DNA from: Parapedobacter tibetensis
GTDB taxonomy: Bacteria > Bacteroidota > Bacteroidia > Sphingobacteriales > Sphingobacteriaceae
Reading direction: 5' to 3'
Length of the DNA: 64,000 bases
Assembly (NCBI RefSeq): GCF_024704835.1
Contig: NZ_JAMXBE010000002.1
Coordinates: 434,001 to 498,000, forward strand
Made by a program: the position numbers and the translations under genes. Below are positions 46,579-54,504 of the stretch, in pieces. Positions within the stretch are counted from its first letter, which is position 1. Each line of letters starts with the position of its first letter. The notes under the pieces were generated by a model that saw nothing but the letters and a program-made list of their open reading frames with translations, had not been told where the DNA came from and did no database searches.

Positions 46579-47562
46579 TTAGAGCCACTTCTTGGCCAAC
46601 ACTTCCTTGGCATGGTAGGTGAGGATGACCGAGGCCCCTGCCCGTCGGATGCCCATGAGTACTTCCATCGTGGCGCGTTGCTCATCCAGCCAGCCGTTGC
46701 GTGCCGATGCTTTAATCATGGCATATTCACCACTTACATTATATGCCGCGATGGGCAGGTCAAAATTGTCCTTCAGTAGTTTAACCACATCCAAATACGG
46801 CAAAGCGGGTTTTACCATCAGGAAATCTGCCCCTTCCTGCGTATCCAATTCGGCCTCTATCAGCGCTTCCCGTTGATTTGTCGGGTTCATTTGGTAGGTC
46901 TTTTTATCCCCATGCTTCGGTGCCGAATTGAGCGCATCGCGGAATGGCCCATAGAATGCACTGGCATACTTGGCCGTGTATGACATCAGTGATATGTTCG
47001 TAAACCCGTTTTCATCCAATTTATTGCGGATATAACCGATTCGTCCGTCCATCATGTCTGAAGGTGCGATGATATCTGCACCTGCCTGCGCATGTGCCAA
47101 AGCCATCATGGCCAAGATCTCCAAAGTTTCATCATTAAGGATTTCGCCATTTTCCACGATACCATCGTGGCCGTCACTGCTATAGGGATCCATGGCTACG
47201 TCGGTTACCACACAGGCCTCTGGAAAACGGCTTTTTACTTCGCTAATGGTTCTCAAGTAAAGGCTGCCCTCCTTGGTGCTTTCTGAGGCATGTTTATCCT
47301 TTAGCGACTCTTCAATGTTGGGGAATAAATCAAACGCACGGAGCCCGAGATTCATGCAACTTTCCACTTCCCGTAACAGGTTGTCTATTGAATAGCGGTA
47401 GATCCCGGGCATGGAAGATACCGCTGTTTTAATGTTGCTACCTTCAACAATAAATATGGGGAAAATCAGGTTGGCGGCATTCAGATGGGTTTCCTGCACC
47501 ATATCACGTATTACCGCGGATTTGCGGTTCCTTCTTGGTCTTTTCAACATACCTTCAATCAT
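46579..47562 (-). CDS. hemB: Porphobilinogen synthase (ALA dehydratase)
   Basis: 327 residues from the ATG at 47562; the ATG at 47550 (MLKRPRRNRKS) matches homologue starts better. The two Schiff-base Lys are in SYTAKYASAFYGPFRDA and FLMVKPALPYLD. The region after TDVAMDPYSSDGHDG lacks the Cys-rich zinc site, so it is of the magnesium-type metal pattern. It condenses two ALA. Confidence 0.96.
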   Translation of the reverse strand: MIEGMLKRPRRNRKSAVIRDMVQETHLNAANLIFPIFIVEGSNIKTAVSSMPGIYRYSIDNLLREVESCMNLGLRAFDLFPNIEESLKDKHASESTKEGSLYLRTISEVKSRFPEACVVTDVAMDPYSSDGHDGIVENGEILNDETLEILAMMALAHAQAGADIIAPSDMMDGRIGYIRNKLDENGFTNISLMSYTAKYASAFYGPFRDALNSAPKHGDKKTYQMNPTNQREALIEAELDTQEGADFLMVKPALPYLDVVKLLKDNFDLPIAAYNVSGEYAMIKASARNGWLDEQRATMEVLMGIRRAGASVILTYHAKEVLAKKWL

Positions 47563-47622
47563 ATTTTACGACACCGCAAATCCATATTCATTTGCTCAAT
47601 CCATGTCATCCGTGTTCTATAA

Positions 47623-49260
47623 TTAATAATCCAACCCAAAGACGGCTTCAGCCAATCCAATTTCATCCGGTGAATAAGGGAGAGTATAAGTAAGACCTAA
47701 TTCCTCAATCTTCTGGCCCGTGGAGTGCCCAATGCAGATGATTTTTTGGCCAGGATCAACCAAGTTGTCCACAAAGTAAGCCTCTACATTAGTAGGGCTA
47801 GTGAAGATAAGCACATCTGCGTTGGATTTGGAGACATTGGTGTCAATACGGGTTTGGTAAACAGGCAGATTGATTATTTTTGTATCTCCAGTAAGTGATT
47901 TCTGGATGGTTTCCAGTGAATCTTTCGCTCTGGGAATCAAAACCGTTGTCCCAGATGCTATCTTTGCAAATTCAGCAGCGATTTTTTCCATATTGATGCC
48001 TAGCCTTTCGCCGGAGAAATCTGGGGCATGGTCATGTTGTCTTAGCATTTCTTCGGATCCCCTGCCGATTACGGCAAATTTTGTCCGTTTGCTGAGACGA
48101 GGTTCAAGTTTAAAGAAATTTTCAATACCATTCTTGCTGCCGAAAAATATCCAATCAACATATTTTAGAATATATGGGTCTAATTTATTGATTATCGAGT
48201 ATATTCGAATTAGTGAGCGCCCTTCCACGGCGATACCATGTTTCGCCATAGCCCTGTGAAAGTAGCTGCTTTCCGATACATCACGTGTGATGAAGACGTG
48301 TGTAGGCAGTTTCCTGTCCTTATCATATTTGCTTACAATTTTCTCAACCAAACCATCTGTATGGTCGGCTGAAACGTATAAACGGTCAGGGAACTGCTCA
48401 TCGGTATCCGCCTTGGATGTCCACACTTCATACTTGCCGTCTTGCTTGCGGCAATAACAACCCAACGGAGCGTGACATCCACCATCGAAAAGCTGGAGGA
48501 CTTTGCGTTCGATGGCGAGGGTATCGGCCACATCGGCATCGTTTATTGTTTGGAGAACGGTATACAGCTCTTGGTCATTATCTCTGATTTGAACAGCCAG
48601 CACCCCTTGGGCAGGAGCCGGAATAATTTCCACTGGGGGCAATTCCTCCACATGGAAATCGCTTAAATCTGCGCCTATCCGTGTGATCCCCGCTTTGGCC
48701 AACATGATGGCATCATAGTTTTCGTCACGGAGCTTTTCAATACGAGTCATCACATTGCCTCGTAGGTCGTCAAACTCAAGATCGGGGCGTATAGCTAGCA
48801 ATTGGGCTTTTCGGCGGTTAGACGAAGTTCCTACAACAGCGTTGTGCTTAAGTGAAAGCCTTTTTTTTAAATCCACACAGTCTTTGTGAATAATCAGTAG
48901 CTCAGAAGCATCTTCACGAGTAGTCACCGCTGCGATGGTCAGGCCTGGCGGATTAGCTGTAGGAAGGTCTTTGTGGGAATGGACAGCCAGGTCAACCGTC
49001 CCATTCAACAGCTCCTCTTCCAATTCCTTGGTGAAAAACCCTTTCCCTTCCAGTTTGTCCAACCTCAGGTGTTGCACGATGTCACCTTGGGTCTTGATAA
49101 TTTTAAGTTCAGCTTCAATGCCGATACCGGCCAATTTGCTTTTGATGTAATTGGCCTGCCATAGGGCCAATTCACTGCCACGCGTACCGATAACAAGCGT
49201 TCGGTCCACTTTATGTGTGCTTTTTGCGACAGTTTTAGTCAAAGGTTCCTCTATTAGCAT
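47623..49260 (-). CDS. hemCD: HemC-HemD fusion: hydroxymethylbilane synthase + uroporphyrinogen-III synthase
   Basis: 545 residues from the ATG at 49260. The first 310 residues are HemC: IGTRGSELALWQANYIKSKL, GTSSNRRKAQL, LRGNV and the dipyrromethane cofactor Cys262 in FDGGCHAPLG. From about 315 to the end comes a HemD domain: HVFITRDVSESSYFHR, FAVIGRGSEEML, VLIPRAKDSLETIQKSL and a late ADVLIFTSPTNVEAYF. The fusion would pass the unstable hydroxymethylbilane directly to ring closure. It lies between hemA and hemB. Confidence 0.95.
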   Translation of the reverse strand: MLIEEPLTKTVAKSTHKVDRTLVIGTRGSELALWQANYIKSKLAGIGIEAELKIIKTQGDIVQHLRLDKLEGKGFFTKELEEELLNGTVDLAVHSHKDLPTANPPGLTIAAVTTREDASELLIIHKDCVDLKKRLSLKHNAVVGTSSNRRKAQLLAIRPDLEFDDLRGNVMTRIEKLRDENYDAIMLAKAGITRIGADLSDFHVEELPPVEIIPAPAQGVLAVQIRDNDQELYTVLQTINDADVADTLAIERKVLQLFDGGCHAPLGCYCRKQDGKYEVWTSKADTDEQFPDRLYVSADHTDGLVEKIVSKYDKDRKLPTHVFITRDVSESSYFHRAMAKHGIAVEGRSLIRIYSIINKLDPYILKYVDWIFFGSKNGIENFFKLEPRLSKRTKFAVIGRGSEEMLRQHDHAPDFSGERLGINMEKIAAEFAKIASGTTVLIPRAKDSLETIQKSLTGDTKIINLPVYQTRIDTNVSKSNADVLIFTSPTNVEAYFVDNLVDPGQKIICIGHSTGQKIEELGLTYTLPYSPDEIGLAEAVFGLDY

Positions 49261-49403
49261 GAGCAAATTTAACGAATAAAAGTATTACCCGAACGGATAT
49301 GTTAAAGAATTGTACGGTATAGAAGGATATTTATATGATTTTCCGATTGGAAAACCGCTATTAATTAGTGCCCGCCTATATACTCAACGACGCTGAAAAG
49401 ACA

Positions 49404-50690
49404 CTAATTAATGTCGGATTGGTTAGTTCTGACTAGTATATCCTTTGCCATGACCATCGGCACCTTAATGTATTTTTTCTCCATATAGTCAATCACCTTT
49501 TCAAGTACTTCCCTCGAATTAGCATCCAATGCACCTACCTCGGTAGCAAAAACCTCATTGAGTGCAAACGACCGTATTTCCTTCACTTTTTCTGGTACCT
49601 CACGCATAGCCAATTCCACGCGGCGCTGTTTGAGTAAGGGCAGGAATTCACCGATATTGTCCGAGATGATTTGTTCGGCATGGGCCAGCTCGTCATAGCG
49701 CTCCTGGAGGTTTTTGGATGCTATCGCTTGTAAGCTGTATACTTCAATATAGTGTATGGGATAATTTTTGGGAACATCCGGATGGATGTCGTTTGGTATA
49801 GCCAAATCCACAAGGATCTTTTTGTCGGTTTCCCCATTGAGGAGCGATTGATAGCACTCACTGTCAACAATGGGTTCAGACGCCCCCGTGCAGGAAATCA
49901 AGATGTCAAACCCTCCCTTATATTGGTTTAGTTCACTAAGTGAATAAGCCTTGGCATTCAACTCAGCTCCTAATACCTGCGCTTTTTCCAATGTGCGATT
50001 GAATACTACAAAATTGGAAAAACGATGTTTTTGTAGATATTTGGCTATATTCTTGTTAGTTTCCCCCGCCCCGATGATAAGGATGCGCGGATTATCGTGC
50101 AACTTGATTTCTCGCAATTTTCTATAAGCCAATGAAACCACGGAAACCGGATTTCGGGATATACGTGTGTGTGTATACACCTCTTTGGCCGTTTTGACGA
50201 GGCGGTCCATCACTAATCGCAGAAAATCACCGGTAAATCCGCTTTTACGGCAGCGCTCATAGGCCTTGCGTACTTGGGCTAGGATTTCCTTTTCACCTAC
50301 TACTAGGCTTTCCAACGAGCAAGACATGCGCAACAGGTGGTTGAGCGCATCCATGCCTTCGTAAGTGGTTACCTGCCCAAGAAAACATTCCAAGCGTTCA
50401 CTAGGAACACAGAAGTTGAGCTTATGCATGAATTCCTTGATGAAACCCGGTGTCAGTTCATGAGCACCGTAAAAAACAAATTCTACGCGGTTGCAGGTGC
50501 CGATATAAAAAATTTCGGGAATGTCAAAACTGTGTTTGAGGTTGATTAGTCGGCTTTCCACCTCTTCGTTGCAAATCACAAGATTGCCCAAATCTTTCAA
50601 ATCCACATGCTTGTGTGTGAATGCTATGACTTTGAGATTTTTCAAGATTTTTCTATGCTCACTTAATTTCTGGTAACAAAAGTACGACAT
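49404..50690 (-). CDS. hemA: Glutamyl-tRNA reductase
   Basis: 428 residues. The catalytic Cys is in YIGTCNRVEFVFYG; the NADPH domain shows RILIIGAGETNKNIAKYL, and SCTGASEP follows. The first committed step of the C5 pathway. The ATG at 50690 gives about 15 extra N-terminal residues before the conserved LKVIAFTHK; a TTG at about 50645 is an alternative start. It is divergent from the riboswitch and receptor gene. Confidence 0.96.
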   Translation of the reverse strand: MSYFCYQKLSEHRKILKNLKVIAFTHKHVDLKDLGNLVICNEEVESRLINLKHSFDIPEIFYIGTCNRVEFVFYGAHELTPGFIKEFMHKLNFCVPSERLECFLGQVTTYEGMDALNHLLRMSCSLESLVVGEKEILAQVRKAYERCRKSGFTGDFLRLVMDRLVKTAKEVYTHTRISRNPVSVVSLAYRKLREIKLHDNPRILIIGAGETNKNIAKYLQKHRFSNFVVFNRTLEKAQVLGAELNAKAYSLSELNQYKGGFDILISCTGASEPIVDSECYQSLLNGETDKKILVDLAIPNDIHPDVPKNYPIHYIEVYSLQAIASKNLQERYDELAHAEQIISDNIGEFLPLLKQRRVELAMREVPEKVKEIRSFALNEVFATEVGALDANSREVLEKVIDYMEKKYIKVPMVMAKDILVRTNQSDIN

Positions 50691-50844
50691 ATCGCCCCAG
50701 TGCTGTGTCAGAAACGTGTCAAACGAAAATATTTAGAATGGTTATAAATTATGTTAATTTTAGGTGAATATCATGTGTAGTCAATACTTGTGGGGAAACC
50801 CATAACCGCCCTCATCGCTGGCTCATTTCATTATACTTCATGAT

Positions 50845-50875
50845 TTGGCTGGATGTAAAAAAACCGTTATCTTTG
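50845..50875 (+). promoter_or_regulatory. Promoter of the riboswitch transcript
   Basis: TTG at 50845-50847, a 20-base spacer, and TATCTTTG at 50868-50875. Transcription would start just before the TPP aptamer. Confidence 0.85.
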
Positions 50876-50885
50876 TGTTATCATT

Positions 50886-50992
50886 TAGGGGTGCCTTGTT
50901 TGGATAACAAACACAAATAAAGGCTGAGATTATACCCATTGGCACCTTGGTGCCAAGCACCTGATCCGGGTAATGCCGGCGTAGGGAGTAAG
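50886..50992 (+). promoter_or_regulatory. TPP (thiamine pyrophosphate) riboswitch
   Basis: All consensus blocks are present in order: GGGGTGCC (50888-50895), GGCTGAGA (50922-50929), ACCC (50934-50937), ACCTGAT (50959-50965), CCGG-GTAATG-CCGG (50966-50979) and CGTAGGGA (50980-50987). There are two extra stems: TGTTTG/CAAACA near 50897-50913, and the optional P3a as a perfect palindrome at 50939-50956. After the aptamer, GTCATTGC (51008-51015) pairs with GCAATGAC (51025-51032) before the start codon, a possible expression platform with no T run. It should lower expression of the receptor when TPP is plentiful. Confidence 0.95.
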
Positions 50993-51054
50993 GTTGTTAA
51001 CTAGTAGGTCATTGCCAACCCCTTGCAATGACGGTTTAACTCAAAACAATAACA

Positions 51055-53517
51055 ATGATCAAAAGGCTATTGACAGTAACTATACTGTCGTTCTTCGTAG
51101 GTATGGCAATGGCTCAACATTCCCTGACTATTCATGTGACGGACGCAGATAGAAATGAGCCGCTTTTGGGAGCTTCCGTACGATTATCAGGTACGCTTTA
51201 TCGTGGACAGACCAACGCGTCGGGTGTGGTGGTCCTACGCAATGTCAGGGCGGGGACCTATGATATACAAGTAAGTTATATCGGCTATGAGCCGCAGACG
51301 CAGCAAGCCGCTGTGACGGAGAATCAAGATGTACGTTTCGCATTATCACGTGCTACCGTACTCGCAGACGAGGTGGTGGTGAGAGCCACCCGGGCCGGCG
51401 AAAATATGGCGACCACTTACAAAAACATGAGTGAGGAAGACATCGCCAAGAACAACCTTGGTCAGGACCTCCCTTACTTGCTTGACCAAACGCCGGGCGT
51501 GGTCATTTCTTCGGACGCCGGAGCAGGCATCGGATACACCAGTATGCGCATCCGGGGGAGTGATGGACAGCGTACGAATGTCACCATCAACGGCATACCG
51601 CTCAATGATGCGGAAAGTCTAGGTTCTTTTTTCGTCAACCTACCTGATTTCGCTTCTTCTGTTGACAATATACAGATACAGCGAGGAGTAGGGACTTCCA
51701 CCAATGGTGCTGGCGCCTTTGGTGCCAGCCTCAATATCCAAACCAATACGCTCAATAAAGATGCTTATGCTGAATTGGACAATTCCTACGGCTCCTATAA
51801 CTCTTGGAAAAACACCGTGCGTCTGGGAACTGGGTTGATTGACGGCAAATTCAGCTTTGACGGGCGCTTATCGCGTATCAAAAGCGATGGCTATATAGAC
51901 CGGGCTATGTCTGACATGCAATCCTTTTTCTTGTCTGGAGCTTGGCATGGCAAGAATAGCTTACTCCGTGCCAATGTGTTCGGCGGCAAGGAAAAAACCT
52001 ACCAGGCTTGGTATGGTACGCCCGAATCACGGCTTATTGGCGATGTAGATGGCATGCATGCATATGCAGATGAGGAGTTGACCAACTACGAGCGTGAAAA
52101 CCTGCTGCGTTCAGACCGGAGGTATAATAAATACCTGTATGATAATGAAACAGATAATTATCAGCAAACGCATTACCAACTGTTGTTTTCCTCGGCCTTG
52201 ACTGACCAATTGACATTGAATACGGCATTGCATTATACGCGTGGAAAGGGTTATTATGAGCAATTCCGCGATGATGACGCCTATGTGGATTATGGGCTAT
52301 TGCCGGTCGTGATAAATGGTAGTACCATAAACCAATTGGATTTGGTGCGTCAGCGATGGCTGGATAATCATTTTTATGGTGGAACATATTCCTTGGCATA
52401 TAAGGATAGTAAAGGATTGGAAATTACATGGGGAGGAGCCTATAACCAATATGAAGGTGGGCATTACGGTGACATCGTATGGTCTCAATATCCTTTGTTT
52501 ACGGATGACGCCCTCCCTGTTGATGGAGACGGGTCTTTCAAAACTTCATATCGGTATTATAACGGAGATGCTACTAAAAAGGACTTCAATACGTATTTGA
52601 AGGCTTCTTACCAACTGAACAAATTGTTCCTATTTGCAGATGTGCAATACCGGCATATCAATTATGCGATCGCCGGAATAGATAACGACCTGCGTGATCT
52701 TACGCAAGATGCTTCGTTTGATTTTTTCAATCCGAAAGTAGGGCTTACTTATCAGCTGTCGGCGGCAAGTAATGTATACGCCTCGTATGCGCTGGCCAAT
52801 AAGGAACCCGTGCGCAGTGATTTCACCGATTGGCCTATTGGTCAAACGCCCAAGGCCGAACAATTGCATGACATCGAGGTGGGTTACCGTATCAGGTCGC
52901 AACAGTTCAATATAGGTGTAAACGGTTATGCCATGCTGTACAAAAACCAGCTGGTGCCTACCGGTCAACTTAATGATGTGGGTAGCACCTTGAGGAGAAA
53001 TGTGGACGATAGCTACCGCATCGGACTGGAGTTTGATGGTCGATGGGCTCCCACACGTTGGTTTTCATGGGGTGCCACGCTGGCTTATAGCCAAAATAAG
53101 ATTAAGAACTTCACCGAGGTCGTAGGCGATGTGGAGAATTTCTACGAGACGACAGTTATCTCATTTTCACCAAATTGGGTCGCTTCAAGCGAGTTGGCTT
53201 TCAAGCCCTGGAAACCGGTTGAATTGGCTTTGCTTAGTAAATATGTATCCAGGCAGTATCTAGACAACACGGGTAATAAAGATCGTAGTATCGATGGCTT
53301 TTTTGTAAATAATATCCGAGTGGCTTATAATACTTCCTTATGGAAATTGAAAAATCTAGGACTGACATTATTAGTCAACAACATATTCAATGAAAAATAC
53401 GCATCAAGTGGATACACTTGGGGTTATTATTTGTCAGAAGCGGACAGAGTTGATTATAATTTCTATTATCCCCAAGCCACTGCCAACTTCCTACTGGGAT
53501 TGAATTTAAAATTCTAA
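51055..53517 (+). CDS. TonB-dependent receptor under TPP riboswitch control (probable thiamine-type uptake)
   Basis: 820 residues. Signal peptide to about residue 21 (VGMAMAQ), CarboxypepD-like domain (about 23-105, with ASVRLSG and IQVSYIGYEP), plug (about 115-240, LLDQTPGVVI, SMRIRGSDGQRTNVTINGIP, QRGVGTSTNGAGAFGASLNI) and a barrel ending in Phe (LLGLNLKF). Energy comes from TonB-ExbBD. The riboswitch points to thiamine, its phosphates or a precursor as ligand. No inner-membrane transporter or thi genes lie next to it. Confidence 0.93.
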   Translation: MIKRLLTVTILSFFVGMAMAQHSLTIHVTDADRNEPLLGASVRLSGTLYRGQTNASGVVVLRNVRAGTYDIQVSYIGYEPQTQQAAVTENQDVRFALSRATVLADEVVVRATRAGENMATTYKNMSEEDIAKNNLGQDLPYLLDQTPGVVISSDAGAGIGYTSMRIRGSDGQRTNVTINGIPLNDAESLGSFFVNLPDFASSVDNIQIQRGVGTSTNGAGAFGASLNIQTNTLNKDAYAELDNSYGSYNSWKNTVRLGTGLIDGKFSFDGRLSRIKSDGYIDRAMSDMQSFFLSGAWHGKNSLLRANVFGGKEKTYQAWYGTPESRLIGDVDGMHAYADEELTNYERENLLRSDRRYNKYLYDNETDNYQQTHYQLLFSSALTDQLTLNTALHYTRGKGYYEQFRDDDAYVDYGLLPVVINGSTINQLDLVRQRWLDNHFYGGTYSLAYKDSKGLEITWGGAYNQYEGGHYGDIVWSQYPLFTDDALPVDGDGSFKTSYRYYNGDATKKDFNTYLKASYQLNKLFLFADVQYRHINYAIAGIDNDLRDLTQDASFDFFNPKVGLTYQLSAASNVYASYALANKEPVRSDFTDWPIGQTPKAEQLHDIEVGYRIRSQQFNIGVNGYAMLYKNQLVPTGQLNDVGSTLRRNVDDSYRIGLEFDGRWAPTRWFSWGATLAYSQNKIKNFTEVVGDVENFYETTVISFSPNWVASSELAFKPWKPVELALLSKYVSRQYLDNTGNKDRSIDGFFVNNIRVAYNTSLWKLKNLGLTLLVNNIFNEKYASSGYTWGYYLSEADRVDYNFYYPQATANFLLGLNLKF

Positions 53518-53575
53518 TTGGATAAATTAAACTTCATCGGTTGCGCCCCAGTGCCATTGAATGCAAACAAAGACC

Positions 53576-53600
53576 ATGGGAAACCTATGAGGTTTCCCAT
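53576..53600 (+). terminator. Hairpin after the receptor gene
   Basis: A perfect 10-base stem, ATGGGAAACC (53576-53585) and GGTTTCCCAT (53591-53600), with a 5-base loop lies 58 bases after the receptor stop. No T run follows, so it may only partly terminate or protect the 3' end. Confidence 0.5.
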
Positions 53601-53637
53601 ATAGTCATTATCTTGGCCTCGATTCGTATAAAGTAAT

Positions 53638-54096
53638 ATGAGAGCAGTCATACAGCGTGTATCCGAAGCATCCTGTACCGTAGCTGGGGTGGTCACAGGA
53701 CAAATCACCAACGGTTTCGTTGTGTTACTTGGTATTGAGGAGACTGATGGTAACAAAGACCTGCAATGGCTAGCCCAGAAAATCATCAATTTACGTGTAT
53801 TTGGTGATGAAAATGGACTGATGAACAAGTCTATCAACGATGTCCATGGTCATATCTTATTGATTTCCCAGTTCACGCTGTTTGCGCAAACAAAAAAGGG
53901 CAATCGTCCATCCTTTATCCGTGCCGCCAAACCAGCTCAAGCGATTCCGTTATATGAAACAATGGCCGCTGAACTTTCAGCCCTTTTGGGCAAGGAAGTT
54001 GCCACTGGAATATTCGGTGCAGACATGAAGATCTCACTGGTGAATGATGGCCCGGTTACGATCATGATGGATACCAAGGATAAGGAAAACCATTGA
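53638..54096 (+). CDS. dtd: D-aminoacyl-tRNA deacylase
   Basis: 152 residues. The active-site motifs SQFTLFA (near 80) and NDGPVTIMMD (near 140) are both present, with the start MRAVIQRVSEASCTV. It hydrolyses D-amino acids from tRNA. A MazG-like gene follows after 66 bases, which is a common pairing in Bacteroidota. Confidence 0.97.
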   Translation: MRAVIQRVSEASCTVAGVVTGQITNGFVVLLGIEETDGNKDLQWLAQKIINLRVFGDENGLMNKSINDVHGHILLISQFTLFAQTKKGNRPSFIRAAKPAQAIPLYETMAAELSALLGKEVATGIFGADMKISLVNDGPVTIMMDTKDKENH

Positions 54097-54162
54097 TTTG
54101 CTAGATGCAGGTTGGGTAAAAAGAATGATAAAACGCTTGAATTGAAAATTAAAACTTAAAAC

Positions 54163-54489
54163 ATGACGATCAAAGAAGCCCAAGAACTAGTAGACACGTG
54201 GATAAACACCACGGGCATACGTTATTTCAATGAGCTGACCAACACAGCTATCCTGATGGAGGAAGTGGGAGAAGTGGCCCGTATTATGGCTCGTAAATAT
54301 GGCGAACAATCCTTTAAGAAGTCAGATGAAGCGGTAAACCTTGCGGATGAAATGGCCGATGTTTTGTTTGTACTGATATGCTTGGCCAACCAGACGGGAA
54401 TCAATCTGACGGAAGCCATGGAAAACAACCTGACGAAGAAAAGCATACGGGATGCAGACCGTCATAAAAATAACGATAAGCTGATATAA
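54163..54489 (+). CDS. MazG-like nucleotide pyrophosphohydrolase
   Basis: 108 residues. The all-alpha NTP-PPase fold shows the ExxE motif in EEVGEVARIMARKYG and the ExxD motif in NLADEMADVLFVLICLANQ, which bind Mg. It would hydrolyse (d)NTPs to monophosphates, perhaps for nucleotide-pool cleaning. The short single-domain form is not the full two-domain MazG. It is convergent with the phosphate transporter gene. Confidence 0.88.
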   Translation: MTIKEAQELVDTWINTTGIRYFNELTNTAILMEEVGEVARIMARKYGEQSFKKSDEAVNLADEMADVLFVLICLANQTGINLTEAMENNLTKKSIRDADRHKNNDKLI

Positions 54490-54504
54490 TGATATCCAGC
54501 CAAC

